From NCBI GenBank assembly GCA_023388315.1, contig JAEWGM010000041.1:1-64000 (forward strand): a DNA stretch of 64,000 bases, given 5' to 3'. The notes below the pieces were generated by a model that ran no database searches, had not been told where the DNA came from, and saw only the letters and a list, made by a program, of their open reading frames with translations. The DNA comes from Bacteroidota bacterium. Its GTDB lineage: Bacteria; Bacteroidota; Bacteroidia; Bacteroidales; Dysgonomonadaceae. Each line of letters begins with the position of its first letter. Position 1 is the stretch's first letter. The translations under genes were made by a program, and so were the position numbers. This document shows, piece by piece, positions 32,667 to 40,743 of the stretch.

Positions 32667-34967
32667 ATGTACACAATATATAAATTAGCAAAAACAGAGC
32701 TACAAACTTTATTCTATTCGCCCATCGCGTGGTTGATACTTGTGATCTTCGCATTTCAAACAGCGGCAACCTTCGCGGGAGTTTATTTCAATTTGGCGGA
32801 TATGCAGTATGCCGGGTATCCGCGTACCGATTTAACATCGTCTTTGTTTGCCAGCAGTTGGGAAGGCGTCTTCCCCGAAGTACAAGCCTACCTATATCTT
32901 TATATTCCATTGCTTACTATGGGGTTGATGAGTAGGGAATTAGGCAGCGGTTCCATTACCTTGTTGTATTCATCGCCCGTTACAAATTTCCAGATAATTT
33001 TCGGGAAATTTTTGGCGATGATGGTTTATGGTTTGGCGTTAATGGGAGTACTGCTGCTATTCGGACTTTTCGGATGGATTACGATAAAAGATTTTGATAT
33101 TTCTGCCGTATTAGTCGGAATATTAGGACTTTATTTATTAATGTGCGCATATTCCGCGGTTGGCTTGTTCATGTCCAGTTTAACATCTTATCAGGTGGTA
33201 GCCGCTATATTAACGCTGTCTATGTTGGCGGTGTTAAACTACATTAGAAACGTAGGACAAAGTTTTGAGTTCGTGCGGGATATTACGTATTGGTTGGGAA
33301 TGTCGGGACGCGCCAACGAGTTTACGCAAGGGTTGCTAACCAGTGAAGACGTGTTGTATTTTATCATCGTGGCCGCGATGTTTATCGCCTTCTCGGTAAT
33401 CAGGCTTCACGCCGTGCGTCAGAAAACACCCTTTGCAAAAACGTATGGTAAATATCTGGCTGTTATCGTTATATCCTGTTTGTTGGGCTATGTGTCATCT
33501 CGTCCTAAATTAATGACGTATTACGATGCCACAACGGTTAAATCCAATACGCTCACTCCAAACAGTCAAGATGTTATCGCCAAAATGAAGGGCGGTTTAA
33601 CCATCACCACGTTTGTGAACCTATTCGATGCCAACGACTTGCACACCGGACTTCCCGAGAACATAAAAAACGACCAACTGAACTTTAAGCAATATGTGCG
33701 GTTTAAGCCCGAAATTAAGCAGAAATACGTGTATTATTATGATACCATTCCCAATTCCAATATGGAAAAATATTTCCCGGGAAAAAATGTACACGAAATA
33801 GCCCAAGAATTATTCAATAACTACAAGTTAGACTCCGCTATGTTTCTGCGGCCCGAAGAGATACGACAGCGAGTGGATTTATCGCAAGAAGGAAATGTTT
33901 TTGTACGCCTTTTGGAGCGCGAAAGTGGAGAGAAAACGTTCTTACGCGTGTACAACGATATGATGCACTTTCCTTCGGAAGCTGAAATCACCGCCGCTTT
34001 CAAGAGACTGGTGATGGAGTTGCCCAAAGTGGGCTTTTTAACAGGGCACGGCGAGCGCAACAATAGAAACGTTGGCGATAGAGATTACAACAGTTTTGCT
34101 TTCGATAAAAAATTCAGGCATTCACTTATAAACCAGGGTTTTGATGTGGCTGATGTAAATCTTAACCAAGAAGTTCCGGAAGATATACGCATAATGGTAA
34201 TTGCCGAAATGAGAAGCCCGATGACGGAAGCAGAAAAAGTGAATTTCGATAAATACGTTGAACGAGGAGGCAATATCCTGATTACCACGGAGCCGGGCCG
34301 ACAAGAAGCCATGGCGCCCCTGTTGGCCGAGTTTGGAGTAAAACAACTCGACGGCCGTTTGGTAAGGCCCACCGAAGACTACGCTCCTGATTTGATATTG
34401 GTGAGGCCCACTCCCGAGGCGCTGGATTTATCTTACGTGTTTGAACGTTTAATTGACCGAGAGCAAACGATGATTACGATGCCCGGCGTGTCGGCATTGG
34501 AATACGAAGAGGTAAAAGGTTTTACCGTTCGCCCCATCTTCCGCACCGACTCTATGACTTGGAACGAAGTGGAATCCACCAATTTCGTGGACGATGAGAT
34601 TGTTCTCAATTCCGAAGCCGGAGAAGAACAAACGTCTTATTTTACAGGGTTGGCTTTATCGCGAAAAGTAAAAAACAAGGAGCAAAAAATTATGATATTG
34701 GGCGATGCCGACTGCATTAGCAACGGAGAGCTCTATATGGTGCGCAGGGGCATAGAATCCAGCAACTACACCATAATAAACGGAGGATTTTTCTGGATGT
34801 CCGACGGAGAAGTGCCCATAGACGTTCGCCGCCCTTACGGGCCTGACGATAAAATTCACCTGTCTCAAACCGCTACAAGCGTGTGGACAAACTTCTGGAA
34901 ATGGGCATTCCCGATAATTTTGTTAATCACATCGGTTATTATTCTTGTGCGGAGAAAAGGACGGTAA
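32667..34967 (+). CDS. GldF-GldG fusion: ABC-2 permease joined to Gldg periplasmic domain
   Basis: This is a 766-residue protein. Residues about 1-250 are a six-helix ABC-2 permease of the GldF type (ELQTLFYSPIAWLILVIFAF, LYIPLLTMGLMSRELGSGSI). A further helix at about 257-276 leads into a large periplasmic GldG-like domain (about 290-735, with LPKVGFLTGHGERNN, ERGGNILITTEPGRQEAM and KIMILGDADCISNGELYM). A final helix (WAFPIILLITSVIILV) is near the C-terminus. In gliding flavobacteria GldF and GldG are separate genes; here they are one. No other gliding gene is in the window, so a transport or envelope role is more likely than motility. Confidence 0.88.
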   Translation: MYTIYKLAKTELQTLFYSPIAWLILVIFAFQTAATFAGVYFNLADMQYAGYPRTDLTSSLFASSWEGVFPEVQAYLYLYIPLLTMGLMSRELGSGSITLLYSSPVTNFQIIFGKFLAMMVYGLALMGVLLLFGLFGWITIKDFDISAVLVGILGLYLLMCAYSAVGLFMSSLTSYQVVAAILTLSMLAVLNYIRNVGQSFEFVRDITYWLGMSGRANEFTQGLLTSEDVLYFIIVAAMFIAFSVIRLHAVRQKTPFAKTYGKYLAVIVISCLLGYVSSRPKLMTYYDATTVKSNTLTPNSQDVIAKMKGGLTITTFVNLFDANDLHTGLPENIKNDQLNFKQYVRFKPEIKQKYVYYYDTIPNSNMEKYFPGKNVHEIAQELFNNYKLDSAMFLRPEEIRQRVDLSQEGNVFVRLLERESGEKTFLRVYNDMMHFPSEAEITAAFKRLVMELPKVGFLTGHGERNNRNVGDRDYNSFAFDKKFRHSLINQGFDVADVNLNQEVPEDIRIMVIAEMRSPMTEAEKVNFDKYVERGGNILITTEPGRQEAMAPLLAEFGVKQLDGRLVRPTEDYAPDLILVRPTPEALDLSYVFERLIDREQTMITMPGVSALEYEEVKGFTVRPIFRTDSMTWNEVESTNFVDDEIVLNSEAGEEQTSYFTGLALSRKVKNKEQKIMILGDADCISNGELYMVRRGIESSNYTIINGGFFWMSDGEVPIDVRRPYGPDDKIHLSQTATSVWTNFWKWAFPIILLITSVIILVRRKGR

Positions 34968-35020
34968 AAAACTGATAACTAATAATAAGAAAAGTTTAAC
35001 TAACAGCTTATCAAAATTAT

Positions 35021-35384
35021 AATTACCACGCCTTTCAAGGCGTGGGCAAAAGAATAAGAAATCACAAGGCTTTAGCCAAAAATTTATATTAACGTGAACT
35101 CTGGATAAAAGGTAATTTTAGAATAAGGTAATAATCTTGTTTCCAGTATATTGCCTAAATCTGCGAAGACTGATTGAAATAAATAAGGTTGTATTTTGCA
35201 AATTCAAAACCTTATTTCCAATATGTTTTACCTTAGTAGCTTAAAATTACAAAGAGGAAATAACCTTATTGGCTTATTTATCAATACAATAACAGGTTGT
35301 TTAAACGGAACTCAGGTTGTTAAATTTTGGCTAAAGCCCATCATCATGATTGATTTTATCCACGCCATAAATGACGTGGCAATT
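35021..35384. repeat. Rep-B: 364-base element with inverted termini, containing Rep-C copy 2
   Basis: The left end AATTACCACGCCTTTCAAGG (hairpin 35026-35045) and the reverse complement of the right end (hairpin 35360-35379) are near-identical over 25 bases. Inside each end is a second matching palindrome, GGCTTTAGCC at 35068-35077 and GGCTAAAGCC at 35329-35338. The middle (35084-35285) is an inverted copy of the Rep-C element at 12705-12921. The spacer 34968-35499 has no supported gene; a 64-codon frame inside is not credible. Confidence 0.65.
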
Positions 35385-35440
35385 GAGTGAACAAAAAATT
35401 CTTATACTTATTTTACTAATAGTGGTTCTCAGAGAAAAGT

Positions 35441-35487
35441 TAGACGTTAACTTTGAACTCTGAACGTTGAACATTAAACTTTGAACA
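35441..35487. repeat. Short imperfect direct repeats (AACnTTGAAC type)
   Basis: AACTTTGAAC, TGAACGTTGAAC and AAACTTTGAAC follow one another just before the first MutS-like gene. They are low-complexity, with no clear role; they could be a slippage product. Confidence 0.45.
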
Positions 35488-35499
35488 TAACATCAACCA

Positions 35500-36828
35500 A
35501 TGAGTTTCACTATCGACAAACAAACCCTCGACGATTTGAATATATTCGGCAAACATGGGCGCAATTCCATTTACACCCTGTTTTGCAATACATATAGTCG
35601 GGGGGGCGCCGCTTTATTGGAAACCATGTTTCGCTATCCGTTAGACAATGCCCGGGAGATAAACAAACGCTCGGCAAAAATAGCGTTCTTCCAGAACTTG
35701 GGCATCGATTTTCCTTATCAGGGGCATCTGTTCGACGCTGTGGATATGTATTTGAGCAACACCGACGCGAGAACAAAACTTTCTGCCGAGAACAATACCC
35801 TGAAAAGGAAATTCAGAAGCGCCATCGGCGCGGAGAACGAATACGAACAACTTCACAAAGGGGTTCTTTCTCTGATCGAGATTATCAACATATCCAAGGA
35901 ATTTATTCGTCAAATCAAGCAGCAGCCCAATCATACTCATTACGATGATATCGATTCTTTCGAAACTATTTTCCGTGAATCAAATCTCGATTGGACTGAA
36001 TCCGAAAAAGGCAAAAAACGATTAAGCTATACGGAAACATCGGATTATGACAAGATTCTCCGCTACGATGAAAATGCCAATATGCACAAGCTGTTGGATT
36101 TAATCTATCATCTCGACATCTACGTTTCCGTGGGAAAAACGGCAAAGAAAAACCGATTCGTTTTCGCGCAGGCTGTCGATACGGACGAAAACACATTAGA
36201 CATAAAAGGCGTGTTTCATCCCTATGTGCCTAACGCGGTAAGCAACAATCTCTATATCGACAAAAACAGCAATGTGGTTTTTCTCACCGGTGCCAATATG
36301 GCGGGAAAATCCACATTTATGAAATCGTTGGGCATTGCCGTTTTTCTGGCGCATGTGGGATTTCCGCTGCCGGCGGAATCGATGGTTTTTAGTGTTCAAG
36401 ACGGTTTATACACTACCATCAACCTTCCCGATAATCTTAATATGGGTTACAGCCACTTTTACACGGAAGTGATGCGCCTGAAAAAAGTAGCGCGCGAAGT
36501 AGCCAAGGATAAAAAGTATTTCGTGATTTTCGATGAATTGTTTCGCGGAACAAACGTAAAAGACGCCTACGACGCTACGGTAGCCATTTCGGAAGCTTTT
36601 TCGAAGCGATTTAAAAGCACGTTTGTAATCTCTACCCACATTATCGAGGCGGGAGAGGTTTTAAGCAAGCGGTGTGAAAATCTTCAATGTGTATATTTAC
36701 CCACCGAAATGGACAACGGCACGCCGGTGTATACCTATAAACTTCGGCAAGGAATTACCGCCGACCGCCACGGAATGGTGATTATACAAAATGAAAAGAT
36801 TCTCGACATTCTTAACAAGCAAAACTAA
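35500..36828 (+). CDS. MutS-like ATPase (domains III/V only), first of a tandem pair
   Basis: This 442-residue protein lacks the mismatch-binding N-terminal domain of true MutS. It has a helical lever region and a C-terminal ABC-type MutS ATPase domain with Walker A TGANMAGKST (about residues 263-272), the segment LPDNLNMGYSHFYTEVMRL, Walker B KYFVIFDELFRGTNVKDAYDA and switch STHIIEAGE. Such MutS-related proteins are common in Bacteroidetes, and their role is not established. The second copy follows after 6 bases, so the two probably form a heterodimer or act together. Confidence 0.88.
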   Translation: MSFTIDKQTLDDLNIFGKHGRNSIYTLFCNTYSRGGAALLETMFRYPLDNAREINKRSAKIAFFQNLGIDFPYQGHLFDAVDMYLSNTDARTKLSAENNTLKRKFRSAIGAENEYEQLHKGVLSLIEIINISKEFIRQIKQQPNHTHYDDIDSFETIFRESNLDWTESEKGKKRLSYTETSDYDKILRYDENANMHKLLDLIYHLDIYVSVGKTAKKNRFVFAQAVDTDENTLDIKGVFHPYVPNAVSNNLYIDKNSNVVFLTGANMAGKSTFMKSLGIAVFLAHVGFPLPAESMVFSVQDGLYTTINLPDNLNMGYSHFYTEVMRLKKVAREVAKDKKYFVIFDELFRGTNVKDAYDATVAISEAFSKRFKSTFVISTHIIEAGEVLSKRCENLQCVYLPTEMDNGTPVYTYKLRQGITADRHGMVIIQNEKILDILNKQN

Positions 36829-36834
36829 TCCGTT

Positions 36835-38166
36835 ATGGACTTTTATACAGACAAGCAGACGTTAGACGATTTAAATATTCTTGGCAAATACACGAGCAAT
36901 TCCGTATTCTCCATTTTCAACACTGTTGTTACAAAAGGCGGAGAAAGGCTGCTCGATAAGTTTTTCCACGAACCGCTCAATAATCCGGAAACGATAAACG
37001 AGCGTAGCCGATTGTTTCGTTTTTTTCAAAAAAGAAAAGATTCTTTTCCGATTGACAAAACCGCTTTTCAAACAGCCGAACAGTATATCAACCATACGGA
37101 TTATCCAAATACCCTGACGGCTTGGATAAATTCGCTAAGAATAAAAGTTTTAGACTATTTGGGGCTTGACAAAGAGTATCGCCTGATGCAGGAAGGCTTG
37201 ACGGCCACCGTAAAAGTGTTGAAAAGCCTGCGAGCATTTTCGGAAAACATCGAAAATAGTGACACCGAAAACTTGTATTCGGCAAAATGTGCGGTTATCA
37301 AATCTACGTTGGAAGATAAGCGGTTGTCGTGGCTCAACCATTTCACCGCCGATAAAAAAATCACCTTACTTCATTTTGCAAAATACGACCATGTTTTACG
37401 CTTTGTTTTAAAAGATAAAATAGCCAAGCTGATCGATATAATTTACGACATCGATGTAAATATCGCCGTGGCAAACGTAGCCGAAAAACGTGGTTTTGGA
37501 TATGCCTCGGCGCAAGGGAAAGACCCCAACCATTTGCTCTTGGAAGGTTTGTTCCATCCGGCCGTAAAAAACGCGGTTGATAACAACGTTTTGTTTACTG
37601 AAGACAAGAATGTTATTTTCCTCACCGGCGCCAATATGGCGGGAAAATCAACCCTGATGAAAGCGCTGGGAGTTGCCTTGTATTTGGCACACATGGGCTT
37701 TCCGGTTCCGGCAAAAAAAATGGAATTTTCGGTAAAAGACGGCATGTACACCTCCATCAATGTGCCCGACAACCTGAATATGGGCTACAGCCATTTTTAT
37801 GCCGAAGTGCTGCGCGTAAAAACCGTTGCCGAGGCGGTGTCATCAAAAAAACGCCTGTTTATTATTTTCGACGAATTGTTTAAAGGAACCAACGTGAAAG
37901 ACGCGTACGACGCCACAGTGGCTATTACCGACGCGTTTTCTAAAAAGCCGAACAGCACTTTCCTTATCTCCACCCACATAATGGAAGCGGGCGAAACGCT
38001 GAAGGAGAAAACCGATAACATCAAGTTCTTGTTTCTGCCTACCGATATGGACGGGGTTGTTCCGGTGTATCCCTACAAGTTACGAGAGGGCATTACCGAT
38101 GACCGACACGGGATGATTATTATCAACAACGAAAAAATCATCGAGATAATTAATGGGGAATGCTAA
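36835..38166 (+). CDS. MutS-like ATPase, second of a tandem pair
   Basis: This 443-residue paralogue of the preceding gene shares the opening KQTLDDLNI.GK and the ATPase core TGANMAGKSTLMKALGVALYLAH, then VPDNLNMGYSHFYAEVLRVK, IIFDELFKGTNVKDAYDATVAI and STHIMEAGE. The lever regions differ more than the ATPase cores. As in the first copy, mismatch-recognition domains are absent. Both Walker motifs are intact in both copies, so both are probably active ATPases. The tandem arrangement suggests an ancient duplication. Confidence 0.88.
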   Translation: MDFYTDKQTLDDLNILGKYTSNSVFSIFNTVVTKGGERLLDKFFHEPLNNPETINERSRLFRFFQKRKDSFPIDKTAFQTAEQYINHTDYPNTLTAWINSLRIKVLDYLGLDKEYRLMQEGLTATVKVLKSLRAFSENIENSDTENLYSAKCAVIKSTLEDKRLSWLNHFTADKKITLLHFAKYDHVLRFVLKDKIAKLIDIIYDIDVNIAVANVAEKRGFGYASAQGKDPNHLLLEGLFHPAVKNAVDNNVLFTEDKNVIFLTGANMAGKSTLMKALGVALYLAHMGFPVPAKKMEFSVKDGMYTSINVPDNLNMGYSHFYAEVLRVKTVAEAVSSKKRLFIIFDELFKGTNVKDAYDATVAITDAFSKKPNSTFLISTHIMEAGETLKEKTDNIKFLFLPTDMDGVVPVYPYKLREGITDDRHGMIIINNEKIIEIINGEC

Positions 38167-38230
38167 TTTCCCTTTTTTTTGTCCTTATTTTTACCAAAAC
38201 CAAAACCAATTGGCAAATTGCCGCGGAAAG

Positions 38231-38261
38231 TTGAATTTTTTTTCTTTTCTGTGTACATTTG
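38231..38261 (+). promoter_or_regulatory. Putative promoter of the LOG-like gene
   Basis: TTG at 38231-38233, a 20-base gap and TACATTTG at 38254-38261 fit the Bacteroidetes promoter and lie about 60 bases before the ATG at 38324. This also excludes in-frame starts upstream of the promoter. Confidence 0.5.
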
Positions 38262-38323
38262 TGTTGATATTCGTAAACGTTTACGTGGAACGAAGAATAA
38301 GAGAAAATAAAATTAAGCAATCC

Positions 38324-39421
38324 ATGCAACAATTCGATACAATACATAAACTAAAAGAGTTTTTACAAGTTTCTGAGGTAAAGGAAATTGCCATTCAATC
38401 CTTAGATTTAACGCAGATAGAGGAGCAGATGCTATCGGTGCATTTTTCACGATGTCTTTTCTTAGGCTGCACCATGTCCTCGAAATTGTTGCACCATCTC
38501 TTGCCCGAAAACTTTATTTTTCCGGTGTTGGATGTGCCTTTCAATGCTTATCCCAACAATCTTTACAACAAAGACACGCTGTACAACGATTTCGATTATC
38601 GCAAGCCCGAAACCTACCTGAAAACCAAAGACAAAATCGTATACGATTATTTCAAAAACTCGCTCATCAACCTTTCCATAAAAGACTCGTTGGCACAACG
38701 CCTTCACGACCACTCCATTACTGATTCGCTGCACGAATACATTTCACGTTTCGATGAACGGAAAGTGGTTGCCATTATGGGCGGGCACAAAATAAAACGC
38801 GACGAATCCATGTATTTGCAAGTTACCCGCTTGTCGAAATCGCTTGCCGAGAAAGGTTACCTGATGCTCTCGGGTGGTGGCCCCGGCGCCATGGAAGCCA
38901 CGCACGTGGGCGCCTGGATGGCCGGAAGAAGCGACAAGGATTTACTGGATGCCATCGCCATTTTGAGCGAAGCGCCCGTTTATTCCGATGAAAATTGGCT
39001 CGGATCCGCGTTTAGAGTAATGGAACTGTTTCCCGATCCCGCGTTCGATAGTTTGGGAATTCCCACGTGGCATTACGGCCACGAACTGCCCACGCCGTTC
39101 GCTACGCAAATTGCCAAATATTTCGAGAACAGTGTACGCGAAGAAGGCCTGCTTGCTCTTGCCAAAGGCGGTGTGATTTTCACGCCGGGCAGCGCCGGAA
39201 CGATGCAAGAAGTGTTTCAGGATTTGGCGCAAAACCATTACGAATCATATGGCTATGCCAGTCCGATGATTTTTCTGAACATTGAGTTTTGGACCAAAAG
39301 CCGCCCCATTTACCCCATCATCCAAGAAATGTCTGACCGCGGCGACCTGCTCAACCTCAATTTAGGTTTGTACGATGAGAATGAAGAGGTGATAGCGCAT
39401 TTGGAGAAGTTTTCAGGGTGA
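38324..39421 (+). CDS. LOG-family/Rossmann-fold nucleotide-binding protein
   Basis: This 365-residue protein from ATG 38324 (MQQFDTIHKLKEFLQVSEV) has the LOG/lysine-decarboxylase-like core: VVAIMGGHKIKRDESMY, SGGGPGAMEATHVGAW and TPGSAGTMQEVFQDL. The last two are the GGGxGxM and PGxxGTxxE phosphoribohydrolase motifs. LOG proteins cleave cytokinin-type or other nucleoside 5'-monophosphates. This version is longer than typical LOG (about 190 residues), with an extra N-terminal region of about 125 residues. The substrate is unknown. An upstream in-frame ATG at 38153 would overlap the MutS-like gene and precede the promoter. Confidence 0.8.
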   Translation: MQQFDTIHKLKEFLQVSEVKEIAIQSLDLTQIEEQMLSVHFSRCLFLGCTMSSKLLHHLLPENFIFPVLDVPFNAYPNNLYNKDTLYNDFDYRKPETYLKTKDKIVYDYFKNSLINLSIKDSLAQRLHDHSITDSLHEYISRFDERKVVAIMGGHKIKRDESMYLQVTRLSKSLAEKGYLMLSGGGPGAMEATHVGAWMAGRSDKDLLDAIAILSEAPVYSDENWLGSAFRVMELFPDPAFDSLGIPTWHYGHELPTPFATQIAKYFENSVREEGLLALAKGGVIFTPGSAGTMQEVFQDLAQNHYESYGYASPMIFLNIEFWTKSRPIYPIIQEMSDRGDLLNLNLGLYDENEEVIAHLEKFSG

Positions 39422-39522
39422 AGTTAGAAGGGTTAAAAATTGAATTAGGCATTTATGCGGATATTCATTTCATAAAAATTAAAACAGTTTCTTAAAGTAA
39501 TTAATAGGAATTTAGATACAAA

Positions 39523-40743
39523 ATGATGCAATACAAAACGTTTATATTGTTGGGATTTTTTCTTGTGTGGGGATTAATCTCTTCCGCCCAACCGCTTCCC
39601 ACCGCTTCTCCCGAACAAGTGGGAATGAGTTCGAAACAATTGGCGAATGCCGACCGTATTATTGAAAAAGCCATTGACAACAAAGAAATACCCGGCGCGG
39701 TGTTGGCGGTGGTAAAAGATGGAAAAATGGCTTACCTGAAAGCTTACGGCAATAAGCAGGTTATTCCATCCGTGCAAAAGATGGATGTAAACACCGTTTT
39801 TGACTTGGCGTCGCTCACCAAACCCATTGCCACGGCCATGTCGGCGATGGTGTTGGTAGAACGCGGCGAATTGCGCCTGTTAGACAAAGTGAATTTGTTC
39901 ATTCCCAATTTCGTGCCGTGGCGAGGGCCCAATAACACAAGCAAAGATATCCGCGTGATTGATTTAATGACGCACACCTCGGGATTGCCATCGTATGCAA
40001 GCGTGAGTGAGTTGCAAAAGAAGTACGGCGCGCCCAATCCCAATGGGATGATGGATTACATTTCTACGTGGCGCCGCGATTTTGAGCCTCAAACGGATTT
40101 CAGATACAGTTGCTTGAATTACATTACATTACAACGAATTATCGAAACCATCAGCAAACAGAATTTGCGCGACTTTGCCAAACAAAACATTTTTGATGTG
40201 CTGGGAATGCATCACACCGATTTTCAACCGAAAGGGGAAACCTTGCAGCGCACGGCGCCCACCGAGAAAATGCCCGACGGCACCTTGTTGAAAGGAATCG
40301 TGCACGATCCGCTGGCGCGGGTGATGAACGGTGGAATTTCGGGCAACGCCGGCTTGTTTTCCGATGCCAACGATTTGGCCATTTTGGCCGCGGCGCTGCT
40401 AAACAATGGTGAATACAACGGTAAACGCGTGCTTAGCCCGCTGGGCGTGAAAGCCATGCGCACCGTGCCGCGCAATGTGGCCGATTTGGGGCGCACGCCG
40501 GGTTGGGATGTGTTTACGGCTTACGCGTCAAACAACGGCGACTTGCTTGGCCCAAACACGTACGGACACACGGGTTACACCGGTACATCTATGGTAATTG
40601 ACCCCGATAATAACATCGCGGTAATTTTTCTCACCAACCGCGCGCATCCCGATGACGGGGGTGAAATTGTACGCCTGCGCTCATTGGTGGCCAATGTGGT
40701 GGCGGCAGCCATTATTGCAAATACTCCGCCACATTTCCGCTGA
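39523..40743 (+). CDS. Exported serine hydrolase, class C beta-lactamase-like
   Basis: This 406-residue protein has a signal peptide ending near SSAQPLP (residue 23). The serine-hydrolase triad motifs are SLTK (S97-K100), YSC (Y195, the Y-x-N equivalent) and HTG in TYGHTGYTGT. The fold is that of class C beta-lactamases, DD-peptidases and esterases (Pfam Beta-lactamase). Conserved late segments such as GNAGLFSDANDLAILAAALLN are close to those of the serine-hydrolase half of the GH3 fusion at 52794-55766. Its 3' end overlaps the convergent tolC-like gene by 32 bases. The substrate is unknown. Confidence 0.88.
   Translation: MMQYKTFILLGFFLVWGLISSAQPLPTASPEQVGMSSKQLANADRIIEKAIDNKEIPGAVLAVVKDGKMAYLKAYGNKQVIPSVQKMDVNTVFDLASLTKPIATAMSAMVLVERGELRLLDKVNLFIPNFVPWRGPNNTSKDIRVIDLMTHTSGLPSYASVSELQKKYGAPNPNGMMDYISTWRRDFEPQTDFRYSCLNYITLQRIIETISKQNLRDFAKQNIFDVLGMHHTDFQPKGETLQRTAPTEKMPDGTLLKGIVHDPLARVMNGGISGNAGLFSDANDLAILAAALLNNGEYNGKRVLSPLGVKAMRTVPRNVADLGRTPGWDVFTAYASNNGDLLGPNTYGHTGYTGTSMVIDPDNNIAVIFLTNRAHPDDGGEIVRLRSLVANVVAAAIIANTPPHFR

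Noticed and set aside
35026..35045. Hairpin as a terminator of the GldFG operon
   Set aside because: The stem is strong but has no T-run on either strand, and it is better explained as one end of Rep-B.
35196..35390. 64-codon frame inside Rep-B
   Set aside because: It lies entirely within the repeat element, including its terminal palindrome, with no homology and no ribosome binding site.
36835..38166. MutS mismatch repair gene proper
   Set aside because: Both copies lack the mismatch-recognition domain and are half the length of MutS, so the symbol mutS would be misleading.
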